Shown piece after piece: positions 28,304-37,720 of a stretch of 64,000 bases of DNA. The position numbers and the translations under genes were made by a program. Numbering within the stretch: the stretch's first letter is position 1; each line of letters starts with the position of its first letter. This DNA comes from Gymnodinialimonas sp. 57CJ19 (lineage in GTDB: Bacteria; Pseudomonadota; Alphaproteobacteria; Rhodobacterales; Rhodobacteraceae). The notes beneath the pieces are model-generated. The model was not told the origin of the DNA. It did not search any database and worked only from the letters and a program-made list of their open reading frames with translations. The DNA is taken from assembly GCF_038396845.1 (NCBI RefSeq), contig NZ_CP151587.1, forward strand, positions 594,001-658,000, read 5' to 3'.

Positions 28304-30793
28304 TTAGGAGAGCGACCGCTCGACCTCTTCCCGCTCGAAGATTTCGATCACGTCGCCCGGACGGATATCTTCATAGTTCTCGAACGCCATGCCGCATTCC
28401 TGACCGGACTGGACCTCTTTGACCTCGTCCTTGAAGCGCTTGAGCGTCTTGAGCGTACCTTCGTGGATCACCACATCGTCGCGCAGCAAGCGCACCCCGG
28501 CAGAGCGTCGGGCGACGCCCTCGGTGACGAGACAACCCGCAACGTTGCCGATACCCGAGACCTTGAAGACCTCTTTGATATTGGCGTAGCCGATGAAGTT
28601 TTCGCGGATCTCCGCGCCCAGAAGGCCGGAAGCGGCTGCTTTCACGTCATCCACGAGGTCGTAGATTACCGAATAATAGCGGATCTCCACGCCCTTTTGG
28701 TTCGCGGCGTTTCGCGCAGGTGCATTTGCCCGAACGTTGAAACCGATCACCGGGATGCCGGACGCCTCGGCCAAGCCAATGTCGCTTTCCGTGATCGCGC
28801 CAACACCGTAGTGCAGCACGCGCACGCGCACTTCATCGTTGCCGATTTTCTCCAGCGTCTGGACGATCGCCTCGGCAGAGCCCTGCACGTCGGCTTTCAT
28901 CACCACCTGCAATTCGCGCACACCCTCATCCGCCTTGGCATTCGCCAGCAACTGATCGAGGGTTGTAGCGGCACCGGCGGCGGCGCGTTTGTCCTTGGCG
29001 GCCTGCTCGCGGTATTCTGCGATCTCACGGGCCTGCGCTTCGGTTTCCACAACGTTGAGAACGTCACCGGCTTCGGGCGTACCGTTGAGGCCGAGCACCT
29101 CAACCGGAACCGAGGGACCGGCTTCCTTGACCCGCTCGCCCTGGTCGTTGACCAATGCGCGGACCTTACCCCACTGCTCACCCACGACGAAGATATCGCC
29201 TTGGCGCAGCGTGCCTTTTTCCACCAGAACGGTGGCAACAGGACCACGGCCCACGTCAAGTTGTGCTTCGATCACGGCACCTTGAGCGGCACGGTCGGGG
29301 TTGGCTTTGAGTTCCAGCAGTTCCGCCTGAAGCGCGATGGCTTCCAGCAGCTCTGGCATGCCTTGACCAGTCATGGCCGAGACTTCCACGTCCTGCACGT
29401 CGCCAGACATTGCTTCCACGATGACCTCGTGTTGCAGCAGATCCGTGCGCACTTTCTGCGGGTCGGCGGCAGGGCGGTCGATCTTGTTGATTGCCACGAT
29501 CATCGGCACTTCTGCCGCTTTCGCGTGGGCAATCGCCTCGATCGTCTGGGGCATCACGGCATCGTCCGCCGCAACAACCAGAACCACGATATCCGTGACC
29601 TGAGCACCACGCGCCCGCATCGACGTGAACGCCGCGTGGCCGGGGGTGTCGAGGAACGACAGAACCGCGCCGGATTCGGTTGTCACCTGATAAGCACCGA
29701 TGTGCTGGGTGATCCCGCCCGCTTCGCCAGAAACGACGTTGGCCTGCCGGATACGATCCAGAAGCGAGGTTTTACCGTGGTCGACGTGACCCATGATCGT
29801 GATGACCGGGGGACGCGTGACCATCTTGTCTTCATCGTCCTCGATCGTGTCGATGACGTCTTCCACGTCAGCATCGGACACACGCTGAACGCGGTGGCCG
29901 AATTCCTCGACGATCAGTTCCGCGGTATCGGCGTCGATCGGTTGATTCTGGGTGATCATCATGCCGTTGTTCATCAGCGCCTTCACGACGTCTGCGACAC
30001 GCTCGGACATCCGGTTGGCCAGTTCCGAGACGATGATCGTCTCTGGGATCTGCACGTCGCGGATAACCTTTTCACGATCAACGGAGCCGCCCATCGCCTT
30101 TTGACGCTGACGTTCCTGTTTCCGTTTCATCGCCGCCATGGAGCGCTGACGGCCACCTTCGCCACCAGACATCGCCTGATTGACGGTCAGCTTGCCAGAG
30201 CGGCGTCCACCGGCGTCGTTGCCCCGGTTGCCACGGTCGTTGCGCTTGTTGTCACGCTCGGGCTCGCGGCGGGCGGGGGCGGCTTTGCCACCACCACGGG
30301 GACCGGAAGGCGCGGCCGCTGGATCAGCGGCAACCGCAGCAGGTGCAGCCGGTTCGGGCGGCGCGTTGCGGCGGGCTTCTTCTTCGGCCTTGCGGCGGGC
30401 GTCTTCTTCTTCCTTGGCCTTCAGCGCTTCGACGCGCTCGCGTTCTTCACGCTCTTTGGCTTCGGCATCGGCGCGGCGGCGGTTGCGTTCTTCTTCACGC
30501 TCCCGCTCGGCCCGCACACGTTCTTCGGCTTCCTGGCTTTCACGCGCCTTGGCGGCCTGCAACGCCTTCAGACGACGCTCCATCTCGGCGTCGGGCACCG
30601 ACTTGTTGCGTTTGCCGCCTTCGGCGTTTTGCATCGCAGCAGAGGGCGCACCGGGTTTGGGCACCATCACGCGCTTGCGTTTGGTTTCGACCACCACAGA
30701 TTTGGTGCGACCCCGTGAAAAGCTCTGGTTTACGCGGCCTGACCGCGCCCCACCGGAGAGGCCAAGGGGTTTTTTTCCATCTTCGTCGCTCAT
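28304..30793 (-). CDS. infB: Translation initiation factor IF-2
   Basis: 829 aa GTPase that places fMet-tRNA on the 30S subunit. An N-terminal low-complexity region (residues about 20-270, rich in Lys/Arg/Glu/Ala with the [16 protein letters not shown] start typical of alphaproteobacteria) precedes the G domain: [29 protein letters not shown] 30793 overlaps the ylxR stop (ATGA); the frame continues upstream but inside ylxR. Last gene of the operon. Confidence 0.97.
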   Translation of the reverse strand: MSDEDGKKPLGLSGGARSGRVNQSFSRGRTKSVVVETKRKRVMVPKPGAPSAAMQNAEGGKRNKSVPDAEMERRLKALQAAKARESQEAEERVRAEREREEERNRRRADAEAKEREERERVEALKAKEEEDARRKAEEEARRNAPPEPAAPAAVAADPAAAPSGPRGGGKAAPARREPERDNKRNDRGNRGNDAGGRRSGKLTVNQAMSGGEGGRQRSMAAMKRKQERQRQKAMGGSVDREKVIRDVQIPETIIVSELANRMSERVADVVKALMNNGMMITQNQPIDADTAELIVEEFGHRVQRVSDADVEDVIDTIEDDEDKMVTRPPVITIMGHVDHGKTSLLDRIRQANVVSGEAGGITQHIGAYQVTTESGAVLSFLDTPGHAAFTSMRARGAQVTDIVVLVVAADDAVMPQTIEAIAHAKAAEVPMIVAINKIDRPAADPQKVRTDLLQHEVIVEAMSGDVQDVEVSAMTGQGMPELLEAIALQAELLELKANPDRAAQGAVIEAQLDVGRGPVATVLVEKGTLRQGDIFVVGEQWGKVRALVNDQGERVKEAGPSVPVEVLGLNGTPEAGDVLNVVETEAQAREIAEYREQAAKDKRAAAGAATTLDQLLANAKADEGVRELQVVMKADVQGSAEAIVQTLEKIGNDEVRVRVLHYGVGAITESDIGLAEASGIPVIGFNVRANAPARNAANQKGVEIRYYSVIYDLVDDVKAAASGLLGAEIRENFIGYANIKEVFKVSGIGNVAGCLVTEGVARRSAGVRLLRDDVVIHEGTLKTLKRFKDEVKEVQSGQECGMAFENYEDIRPGDVIEIFEREEVERSLS

Positions 30794-31422
30794 GCGTTCC
30801 GTCTGTCCTTCTCGGTGGTCTGGCCACCGTCTGCGATGCGCAGTCCCTGGAGTTTCCGGGCTTCCTCTACAACACGAGGGGCCAAGCCACCAGCGGCAAG
30901 CGCGCCATGTATCACACTTTGGCGTCCGAAAGCCAAACCCAATTCCTGGGCGGTCAGAATGCCAAAGTATCTGGCCCCTTCCGGGGTCCACAGTTTCGAT
31001 TTGCCGCGTTCCGACCCATCGGAGGCCTGAAGCAGCACGCCGACGTTTTCATTCGCCAGCCAGTCCTTCACTTTCTCAAAACCTGCGACCGCTTTCCCGC
31101 TCTTGCGAGCCAAGGCGATCAAATCGGTTACGCGGCGCGTCAATTGCTTTTCGACCAGCTCCACAAGGTCCGGGGACACTTGCACAGGCTGTTTTGCGGC
31201 GCGCGAGAACAGGTTCTTCTTCACGGCAAGTTCCAGCGCGGCACGATCCGCGCTGACCCACATGCCACGGCCGGGCAGCTTTTCCAGCGTATCCGCTGCA
31301 ACCTGCCCATCGGGAGACACCACAAAGCGGATGAAACCGCGCTTTGGCGCGATTTCCCCGGTTGCGATACACTTCCGCTCGGGACCGTCACTTCGGTCCT
31401 TATGTTGGCCACCACGAGACAT
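30790..31422 (-). CDS. YlxR (DUF448) / L7Ae-like RNA-binding protein
   Basis: 210 aa. The N-terminal half is a YlxR domain: [25 protein letters not shown] and [28 protein letters not shown]. The C-terminal half (about 95-190) resembles ribosomal protein L7Ae/YlxQ. Such fused proteins are usual in alphaproteobacteria between nusA and infB; they bind RNA, and YlxR has been linked to RNase P in other bacteria. Starts 22 bp after nusA and overlaps infB by 4 bp. Confidence 0.9.
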   Translation of the reverse strand: MSRGGQHKDRSDGPERKCIATGEIAPKRGFIRFVVSPDGQVAADTLEKLPGRGMWVSADRAALELAVKKNLFSRAAKQPVQVSPDLVELVEKQLTRRVTDLIALARKSGKAVAGFEKVKDWLANENVGVLLQASDGSERGKSKLWTPEGARYFGILTAQELGLAFGRQSVIHGALAAGGLAPRVVEEARKLQGLRIADGGQTTEKDRRNA

Positions 31423-31444
31423 TCGCGGATCCGGGCCGAGGGCC

Positions 31445-33217
31445 TTAGCCCTCTGCCCCCTCCTCAGCGGCTGCTTCAGATTCGGCGGCGGCGTCGGCTT
31501 CCAATTCCTCGATTGTGACCCAACCCAGTTGCAGGCGTGCCGTCATTACCATGTTTTGCGCCTCCTCAAGCGAGACCTCAAAGGGCTCTAGAACACCGTC
31601 ATCCTTGATTCGCTCACCGCCGTCGGTCGTCCAGCCACCGGCCAGTTCCCAGTCGGCGCAGGTGGCGAAGTCTTCCAGCGTCTTCACGCCATCTTCACCA
31701 AGAGCAACCAACATTTGGGGTGTCAGACCGTCAAATGCAATGAGGGTCTCATCGACACCCAGTTCTTTTGCGGTTTCCAGCGCCTTTTTGTTCTGGGCTT
31801 CCAGGTAATCGCGGGCACGGGCCTGCAATTCCTCGGCAGTGGATTCGTCCACACCGTCGATGACCAAAAGCTCGTCCGCTTCGACGTAGGCGACTTCTTC
31901 CAAGGCCGTAAAGCCTTCGGAAACCAGAAGCTGTGCGAAAAACTCGTCCAGATCGAGGCTGTCCATGAACAGCTTCGTGCGCTCTTCGAACTCGGCCTGA
32001 CGGCGCTTGGATTCTTCTTCCTCGGTGAGGATGTCGATATCAAGGTTGGTCAGCTGAGAGGCCAGGCGCACGTTCTGACCGCGGCGACCAATGGCGAGCG
32101 AAAGCTGCTCGTCGGGAACCACGACTTCGATCTTGCCGGCGTCCTCATCCAGAACAACCTTGGAGACCTCGGCAGGTTGAAGCGCGTTCACCAGGAAGGT
32201 CGGCGCGTCTTCGTTCCACGGAATGATGTCGATTTTCTCGCCCTGAAGCTCGTTCACCACAGCCTGCACACGCGAGCCGCGCATACCGACACAGGCACCC
32301 ACGGGGTCGATGCCGTTGTCGTAGGAAATAACGGCGATCTTGGCGCGAGAGCCGGGATCACGGGCGACGGCCTTGATCTCGATGATGCCGTCATAGATTT
32401 CCGGCACTTCCATCTTGAACAGCTCACGCATGAACTCGGGCGCGGTGCGCGACAGGAAGATCTGGTGACCGCGGTTCTCGCGGCGCACATCCTTGATGTA
32501 GCAGCGGATACGGTCGCCGTTGCGGTAGGCTTCGCGGCCGATCTTTTCGTTGCGGCGCAGTTGCGCTTCACCGGCACCCACATCGACGATGATGTTGCCG
32601 TATTCCTCGCGCTTGACGACGCCGTTGATGATCTCGCCCACGCGGTCCTTGAACTCGGCGTATTGGCGATCGCGTTCGGCTTCGCGCACCTTCTGCAGGA
32701 TGACCTGCTTGGCCGATTGCGCGGCGATCCGGCCCATTTCCACGGGCGGCACTTCGTCGGCAATCAAGTCGCCCACGACGGGGTCGGCCGTTTGATCGAC
32801 ACCTTCCATCATGATGCGGTCGTTGTCGTTGGGCTTGCGCAGCACGAAACGGCGCACGTCGCGGGTTTCCACGACCTCGCCATCTTCGTCGTAGGTGTGA
32901 GCCTTGGCGTTCAAGACCACAACATTCGGACGCTCCAGTTTCACGGTCGAGATACCCTCTTTCAGGGACAGCTCGGCCTTTTCATTCTCGATCTCATCGG
33001 CATCGGTCACGGTGCGCACACGGGTAAAGGTGGCGCGGCCTGTCTTTCGGTCGATGGAGACGCGGATATCGACTTCGGAGCCGTAGCGGGACTTCGCCGC
33101 CCGCGCGAGGGATTCTTCCATCGCCTCGACCACAAGGCCGGGGTCGATCATCTTCTCGCGTGCGACCGCTTCCGCGGTTTGCAGCAATTCCAGCTGGTTG
33201 GCTGATGTAATGGCCAT
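31445..33217 (-). CDS. nusA: Transcription termination/antitermination factor NusA
   Basis: 590 aa. In order: N-terminal RNA-polymerase-binding domain; S1 domain around residues 135-200 (GEIINGVVKREEYGNIIVDVG); KH domains (VGACVGMRGSRVQAVVNELQGEKIDII; AIGRRGQNVRLASQLT); and acidic C-terminal helix-hairpin-helix repeats (LLVSEGFTALEEVAYVEADELLVIDGVDE). The tail is acidic (EADAAAESEAAAEEGAEG). It modulates pausing and termination. Follows rimP by 3 bp. Confidence 0.97.
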   Translation of the reverse strand: MAITSANQLELLQTAEAVAREKMIDPGLVVEAMEESLARAAKSRYGSEVDIRVSIDRKTGRATFTRVRTVTDADEIENEKAELSLKEGISTVKLERPNVVVLNAKAHTYDEDGEVVETRDVRRFVLRKPNDNDRIMMEGVDQTADPVVGDLIADEVPPVEMGRIAAQSAKQVILQKVREAERDRQYAEFKDRVGEIINGVVKREEYGNIIVDVGAGEAQLRRNEKIGREAYRNGDRIRCYIKDVRRENRGHQIFLSRTAPEFMRELFKMEVPEIYDGIIEIKAVARDPGSRAKIAVISYDNGIDPVGACVGMRGSRVQAVVNELQGEKIDIIPWNEDAPTFLVNALQPAEVSKVVLDEDAGKIEVVVPDEQLSLAIGRRGQNVRLASQLTNLDIDILTEEEESKRRQAEFEERTKLFMDSLDLDEFFAQLLVSEGFTALEEVAYVEADELLVIDGVDESTAEELQARARDYLEAQNKKALETAKELGVDETLIAFDGLTPQMLVALGEDGVKTLEDFATCADWELAGGWTTDGGERIKDDGVLEPFEVSLEEAQNMVMTARLQLGWVTIEELEADAAAESEAAAEEGAEG

Positions 33218-33220
33218 GTC

Positions 33221-33820
33221 TTACTCCTTCGCGCCAGCGGCGTCATCGTCGCCGGGCTCTTCTTCAATATCGTCAAAGTCAGCCTCGTTGATGAGGCCTG
33301 CATCTTTGCGTTGTTTCAGCATTTCTTTGATCAGCTCGTCCGTAAGGACCAGCTTGGCGTCGCTCAACCATTCGAAGTTGAGGCCGACAGTCACCGTTTC
33401 ATTGCCCTGTTCCAGATTGATCAGAACTTCGCCATCTTCCACGCCAGCAAGCACACCTTTGAAACGACGCTGACCGCCGATCATCTCGGTCGTTTCCAGC
33501 TTGGCTTCGTACCCTTCAAACGTCTCAAAATCCTTGAGCCGTGTCAGGGGGCGGTCGATGCCCGGGCTGGAAACTTCCAAGGCGTAGGCTTCTTCCAGAG
33601 GATCCTCGACATCCAGCAACACAGAAATCGCGTCGGAAATCTGGCCGCATTCGTCCACGTCGATGCCGCCATCGGGGCGCTCGGCCATGATTTGCAGGGT
33701 GTTGGTCTTGCCGCCCATCACCCGGATGCGCACGACCTCGAACCCCAGCGCCTCAATCGAGGGCGAGACGATTTCCGCCATCCGGCGGTCAATGGAGGTC
33801 TTGGCGATCAGATCAGACAT
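33221..33820 (-). CDS. rimP: Ribosome maturation factor RimP
   Basis: 199 aa. The N-terminal domain includes [17 protein letters not shown] and [41 protein letters not shown], the family signature; an SH3-like C-terminal domain follows. It assists 30S subunit maturation. I chose ATG 33820 with GAGGGG upstream, not the GTG/ATG 12 bp further. First gene of the operon; a strong hairpin with T-run lies 33 bp upstream of the start. Confidence 0.95.
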   Translation of the reverse strand: MSDLIAKTSIDRRMAEIVSPSIEALGFEVVRIRVMGGKTNTLQIMAERPDGGIDVDECGQISDAISVLLDVEDPLEEAYALEVSSPGIDRPLTRLKDFETFEGYEAKLETTEMIGGQRRFKGVLAGVEDGEVLINLEQGNETVTVGLNFEWLSDAKLVLTDELIKEMLKQRKDAGLINEADFDDIEEEPGDDDAAGAKE

Positions 33821-33852
33821 GCGTCCCCTCAAGAAAATGGGCCCTTAAAAAC

Positions 33853-33877
33853 AAAAAAGCGGGCCACGCGGCCCGCT
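33853..33877 (-). terminator. Hairpin terminator immediately upstream of rimP
   Basis: Perfect 8-bp stem AGCGGGCC / GGCCCGCT with a 4-nt loop; on the minus strand it is followed by TTTTTTGTTTTTAA. It lies about 96 bp downstream of the I78-type gene at 33973 and only 33 bp upstream of rimP. It either ends the upstream gene or acts as an attenuator in the rimP operon leader. Confidence 0.75.
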
Positions 33878-33972
33878 GAGAATGTCGGTGGTGCCATCGT
33901 GTCGGCGCCGCTGTTGAGGGGGATATAGGGGGAATCGGGCGACGACGCAAGGCCGCCCGCCCGCAGCGGCGA

Positions 33973-34347
33973 TTATCCGCAATAAACCCGGTCGATGATG
34001 TAGTTGTCATCGGTGTTGATATTCAGGCGCCGGGGTAGGAAATTCAACGTGCCATAGGGGCTGTCGGGCGTGAAATACCGGGCCTGAATACCATAGCTAT
34101 GGGCCACTGACACATGGTGGCCCACAAGGCTCCGATACTGTTGCGCACCACAATCCTCGGCCTGAACTGGCTGCACCGGAATCGGCGGGCGCATTGGCAC
34201 GCCGGGGATGCCTGCATAGGGATTGATGCCAAGGTTGATCCCGTAACCGCCACCGGGACTGGTGAAGGAAAAGCTTTGCGCAGACGCCATTGCGGGCGCG
34301 AGGGTCAGGGTGAGGGCGGCGAAAATTGCCTTGGTGGTGAGGGACAT
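33973..34347 (-). CDS. Secreted I78-type protease-inhibitor-like protein
   Basis: 124 aa. Signal peptide (residues 1-23, ASA|Q), then a short Gly/Pro-rich linker (GINPYAGIPGVPMRPPIPVQP). The C-terminal part (from DCGAQQYRSLVGHHVSV through RYFTPDSPYG and LPRRLNINTDDNYIIDRVYCG) follows the I78 peptidase-inhibitor pattern: an opening Cys and LVG helix, R-x-x-x-P-x strand, RLNI-x-x-D, and a terminal R-V-x-C-G. The two cysteines probably pair. Predicted periplasmic. An interrupted paralogue lies just upstream at 34438. Confidence 0.78.
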   Translation of the reverse strand: MSLTTKAIFAALTLTLAPAMASAQSFSFTSPGGGYGINLGINPYAGIPGVPMRPPIPVQPVQAEDCGAQQYRSLVGHHVSVAHSYGIQARYFTPDSPYGTLNFLPRRLNINTDDNYIIDRVYCG

Positions 34348-34437
34348 GAAAATTACTCCGAAGGGGAAAAGAGCGTTGGATAATGGCCCCTACCTTACCC
34401 CAAAGTGTCCCAGCCTTCCCTGTAGGAATCCCGTAGG

Positions 34438-34749
34438 TCAACCTTGATCGCAACGCATGTCGCGGACCCGGCCCTCGCTTCCGAGGTCAATGGTCATCCG
34501 CGTGGGCCCACCGAACCCCGAATCTTCGCCGGGCCGCAGAATGCGGATGATCTGCGCCGGGGTATATGGGGCAATTTCGTAGGCAACATTCATGGCAAAG
34601 ATGGACGTTTGGCCAATCACCTCTTCCATCGGTGTTCAGTTACAAGCGTCAGTCTCCCGCGCCTGACCGGCAAAAGGCATCGCTCCGACGGCGAGCGCCG
34701 CAGCGAAGGCGCAGCATGTGGCGGGTCCGATGTTGGTTCGGAAGGTCAT
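34438..34749 (-). pseudogene. Second I78-type secreted protein, interrupted by an in-frame TGA
   Basis: From ATG 34749 (RBS GGAGG) the frame encodes a signal peptide (FRTNIGPATCCAFAAALAVG... ending FAGQA) and RETDACN, then TGA at 34638-34636, then continues in the same frame TPMEEVIGQTSIF...RILRPGED...RMTIDLGSEGRVRDMRC to a stop at 34438. The portion after the stop supplies the rest of the I78 pattern (VIGQ helix, RPG strand, RVRDMRC end), so one nonsense codon splits an otherwise intact gene of 103 sense codons. A pseudogene, a sequencing error or stop-codon readthrough are all possible. Tandem paralogue of 33973-34347. Confidence 0.75.
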
Positions 34750-34930
34750 GGTATCCTCCGTTGCTTTGTAACCAAGATTGTCACAATCTCTTTCAGGAGC
34801 CACGTTGGCTGGAAACGACAAGCAAGGCGTATCGGCGAGATGTCGCCCCTAACTACCGGAGGAAAATCCGATCAGGCGCCATGTGTCTGTTCCGTGATTG
34901 CCCGCGAATGATCAAAGGAAGGACCCCCAC

Positions 34931-35359
34931 ATGAAACTCACACCTATGATGACAGCCGCAGCCCTGACGCTTGCGGCCGCAGGCGCGGCGCAGGCCGAGG
35001 GATGGACCGTGACGGATTTCTCCTCGATCTCGGACCGCGACACCTGCATGAACTACGCGGAAACAACGTTTGATACCTACCGCGCGCGCTTTGGCGGTGA
35101 CGGCTTTACCGGACGGTCGAACTGGACCATTGGCGGCTATGACCTGCGTGGCGAAGTGGTGGACGGGTTGTTCATCTGCGCCGACGAATCGGGCCTCGTG
35201 GCGCCGTTTCTGGTGGTCTACAACGTCGATGACGACAGCGACGCCCGTGAAACGATTGCGGATCGCCTGGGCGATATCTGGGACGAAGTCGTGGAAGGCA
35301 ACGGCGTGCCCGGCGCGTCCGTGCCACAGCCCTTACCCACGACCGGCGGCACCAAGTAA
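34931..35359 (+). CDS. Secreted protein of unknown function
   Basis: 142 aa. Signal peptide (residues 1-22, AQA|E) then a domain with two cysteines (SDRDTCMNYAETTFDTYRARFG and GLFICADESG) and a mixed acidic C-terminal half. I do not recognise a family. ATG 34931 follows AAAGGAAGG; a frame from 34898 is less likely. It has its own terminator and appears to be monocistronic and periplasmic. Confidence 0.75.
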   Translation: MKLTPMMTAAALTLAAAGAAQAEGWTVTDFSSISDRDTCMNYAETTFDTYRARFGGDGFTGRSNWTIGGYDLRGEVVDGLFICADESGLVAPFLVVYNVDDDSDARETIADRLGDIWDEVVEGNGVPGASVPQPLPTTGGTK

Positions 35360-35382
35360 GCCCCCCTGCTTTGCAGCGATCC

Positions 35383-35409
35383 GGGTCACCCTTGCGGGTG
35401 GCCCTTTTT
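35383..35409 (+). terminator. Rho-independent terminator
   Basis: Stem GGGTCACCC / GGGTGGCCC (one T-G wobble) with TTGC loop, followed by TTTTT, 23 bp after the 34931 gene. Confidence 0.8.
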
Positions 35410-35424
35410 CCTTGGCTCGGAGAG

Positions 35425-35732
35425 ACCAATTCGCAGCTCCACCCCCTCCTCGCTGCGCTCCTCGCAGGTGTCCCGCCTATCGCCGCAGCGCAATTGGAGG
35501 GGCCTTTGCACATTCAGGACCCAGCGCTGGCCTTGCCGCGTGGTTGGCGATGGCAACGAGCCAACATATCGGGGAGCAGATTGAGCTTTCCATCTGCCAA
35601 GAGGTCATCACCGCGCCGCACGTGATGGAAGCCACAACCGGCGGCACGATCTCGATCAGTGGCTCTTGCAACATGGCCGAGGCCGAGACCTTGGCCGCCC
35701 GTATTCGGGGCGATATCCCCTATGAGGATTAG
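35425..35732 (+). pseudogene. Degraded gene with a SecD P1-like segment
   Basis: In one frame (ending at 35732) the last 60 residues from ATG 35550, SQHIGEQIELSICQEVITAP...EATTGGTISISGSCNMAEAETLAARIRGD, resemble the P1 head subdomain found in SecD and in small exported proteins. Just upstream in another frame is a signal-peptide-like stretch (LHPLLAALLAGVPPIAAAQ) with no ATG. I read this as a small secreted gene that has lost its start and suffered a frameshift near 35500-35545. An intact 60-aa gene starting at 35550 is the alternative. Confidence 0.4.
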
Positions 35733-35786
35733 CGGCGTTCCCCTTCCCGTCTCGATGTGCCACACAAGGAAAAAAGGGGAAACGCC

Positions 35787-36506
35787 ATGGCTAATGATAC
35801 GCCGCTACTTGCCGTCCTGATTGATGCCGACAACACATCCCACAAGCACGCCAAAGCGATCTTTGATGAGATTGCGCGCTTTGGCGAAGCCTCTGTCCGG
35901 CGGATTTACGGGGATTTCAGCTCCACCCACATGAAGGGCTGGTCCGGGGTTCAGGCGGAATACGGGATTGTCCCGTTTCACCAACCCGCCAATACCGTCG
36001 GCAAGAACGCCAGCGACATCGCGCTGGTGATCGACGCGATGGATGTGCTGCATTCGGGCCGCTTTGATGGCTTTGTGCTGGTGTCGTCAGACAGTGACTT
36101 CACGCGGTTGGCCAGCCGCATCCGCGAGCAGGGTCTGGACGTCTACGGCATCGGCCAGCAAAAAACCCCCGAGGCGTTCCGCAAGGCCTGCAAGCGGTTC
36201 ATCTTCATCGAGAACATCCTGCCCGAGCAGCCCAAAGACACCCAAGCCACCAAAGCCGATCCCAAGCCCAAGGCGCGGCCGATCAACGAGGCCCGCGACC
36301 TGATTTTCCGCGCGATGGAGGCGATCGAGCAGGACGACGACTGGTACTCTCTGGGGCAACTTGGCCAATACATGACCGCCGCCAATCCAGATTTCGACAC
36401 CCGCACCTATGGCGTTCGCAAGTTGAGCGATCTGGTGGAAAGTCTGAAGATGCTGGAAGTCACCCGGGGACAGGGCAACCAGCTTTTGGTGCGCAGGCTG
36501 GATTGA
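35787..36506 (+). CDS. NYN-domain (LabA/DUF88) protein with C-terminal OST-HTH/LOTUS domain
   Basis: 239 aa. The N-terminal NYN (PIN-like) domain has the acidic residues of the metal site: VLIDADNTS, SDIALVIDAMD and LVSSDSDFTRLASRIRE. A Lys/Pro linker (KADPKPKARP) leads to a C-terminal OST-HTH-like domain (about 165-235). This combination is typical of putative RNases or RNA-binding regulators; substrate unknown. RBS AGGGGAA. Its TGA overlaps the next ATG (TGATG), so the GNAT gene is coupled. Confidence 0.88.
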   Translation: MANDTPLLAVLIDADNTSHKHAKAIFDEIARFGEASVRRIYGDFSSTHMKGWSGVQAEYGIVPFHQPANTVGKNASDIALVIDAMDVLHSGRFDGFVLVSSDSDFTRLASRIREQGLDVYGIGQQKTPEAFRKACKRFIFIENILPEQPKDTQATKADPKPKARPINEARDLIFRAMEAIEQDDDWYSLGQLGQYMTAANPDFDTRTYGVRKLSDLVESLKMLEVTRGQGNQLLVRRLD

Positions 36507-36961
36507 TGGGGTTGCGGGTCTGGCAGGCCCCGGCGCGGAAACGGGCGGCGCTTTTCAAGACTTACGCCGCCTATATGGCCGAGATCGTCCCCCAAGACGA
36601 CCCCGCCGAAAGCGCCGCCTACTTTGACAGCTATTGGCAAGAACCCGGCCGGCGCATTCCTTACCTTTTCGGCGAAGAGCATGCACAGGGTTTCGCCTTT
36701 GTGCAGGCGCTTGAAGACCCCGATCTGGATTTTGAGATGGCAGAGTTCTGCGTCTATCCTGCTTTCAGGGGGCAAGGTCTGGGCACCGCGGCGCTTCGCC
36801 TGATCTTTGCGGATCATTCCGGACGGTGGGAGGCATCGGTACTGCACACAAACGCCATGGGGAACGGCTTCTGGCCCAAGGCGCTGTCCCGCCTGGGGGT
36901 CGCGGAATTGCGCTACCGGGACGATGACGTGGCCCGAGATTACCGCTTCAGCGTGGCCTAG
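36506..36961 (+). CDS. GNAT-family N-acetyltransferase
   Basis: 151 aa from the ATG at 36506, which overlaps the previous stop. The acetyl-CoA binding motif is visible as VYPAFRGQGLGTAALRLIF (about residues 88-106), and LHTNAMGNGFWPKALSRLG follows. Substrate unknown. It converges on the TetR gene; the two stop codons share the palindrome CTAG. Confidence 0.85.
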   Translation: MGLRVWQAPARKRAALFKTYAAYMAEIVPQDDPAESAAYFDSYWQEPGRRIPYLFGEEHAQGFAFVQALEDPDLDFEMAEFCVYPAFRGQGLGTAALRLIFADHSGRWEASVLHTNAMGNGFWPKALSRLGVAELRYRDDDVARDYRFSVA

Positions 36962-37578
36962 GAAACGCGGCGGTAGCGGGCAAGGAAGGTGCGCACGGCC
37001 TCATCGGCGACGCGGGAAAGTTCATCCTCGGTGGGGTTGCTTTCGATGCCAAACATGACTTTCAGCATCAAGTCCGAGCGGCAAAGCTGCGCCAATTGGT
37101 CAGCGGCAAGCAGCGGGTCTTCGATGTCCAGAACTTCGCGGGCCTTTTCGGTGCACAGGAAACCCGCGATCTTTTCGCCCCAATTCTTGGGACCACTGGC
37201 ATAGAAGGTCTCGCCCAATTCCGGGAAGCGCTTGGCCTCGGCCACGCAGACGCGGAACATGTCCTGGCCAAAATCGCTCAGGAAAAACGTGACCAGCTTT
37301 TTGCAGATCACAACCAGCTTTTCTTCCACGCTCAAGCCCGATTGTTCGAACAACACTTCCACCTCGGATTGAGCCGCACATTCCATCTTCAGAACTGCCA
37401 GGAACAGGTGCTGCTTATCGGGAAAGTAGCTGTAAAGCGTCGCCTTCGAGACGCCGGCATCGCGGGCGATTTCATCCACGGACGCGCCTTCAAAACCCTC
37501 ACGCATGAAGACGGCGCGGGCGCCGCCAATCACCTGGTCGTACTTGCGACCTTTCTTGATCTGCATCTCGGCGTTCAT
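36958..37578 (-). CDS. TetR/AcrR-family transcriptional regulator
   Basis: 206 aa. The N-terminal helix-turn-helix domain reads QVIGGARAVFMREGFEGASVDEIARDAGVSKATLYSYFPDKQHLF. The C-terminal half resembles AefR-type regulators. I chose ATG 37578. A palindrome TAAACT-GAAT-AGTTTA (37621-37636) lies 43 bp upstream of the start and is a good autoregulatory operator. The divergent AEC transporter gene (37721) is the likely second target. Confidence 0.9.
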   Translation of the reverse strand: MNAEMQIKKGRKYDQVIGGARAVFMREGFEGASVDEIARDAGVSKATLYSYFPDKQHLFLAVLKMECAAQSEVEVLFEQSGLSVEEKLVVICKKLVTFFLSDFGQDMFRVCVAEAKRFPELGETFYASGPKNWGEKIAGFLCTEKAREVLDIEDPLLAADQLAQLCRSDLMLKVMFGIESNPTEDELSRVADEAVRTFLARYRRVS

Positions 37579-37620
37579 GATTTTTGCATGGGGGTTGCGT
37601 CTCTCTCCTGACAGATATTG

Positions 37621-37636
37621 TAAACTGAATAGTTTA
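37621..37636. promoter_or_regulatory. Palindromic operator of the TetR regulator
   Basis: TAAACTGAATAGTTTA, a perfect 6-bp inverted repeat with a 4-bp centre, in the 142-bp divergent gap between tetR and the AEC transporter gene. Size and symmetry fit TetR-family operators. Confidence 0.6.
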
Positions 37637-37720
37637 GTTTCGGCAAGTTGGACCTGAGGGAAAGGGTCCCCCGCGCCGCGCAGTCTGGACAGTTCCAAGC
37701 GCTTGGCTTAGCCCTTTGCC

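Noticed and set aside
28295..30718. 807-residue plus-strand open frame opposite infB
   Set aside because: It is the antisense shadow of a GC-rich gene; the minus strand encodes an unmistakable IF-2 with all G-domain motifs.
31715..33205. 496-residue plus-strand open frame opposite nusA
   Set aside because: Shadow of NusA; composition is His/Val/Asp-rich without any domain and has no ribosome binding site.
34636..34638. Selenocysteine at the in-frame TGA of the I78-type gene
   Set aside because: I see no clear stem-loop typical of a bacterial SECIS just after the codon, and the family is not known to use selenocysteine; a nonsense mutation is simpler.
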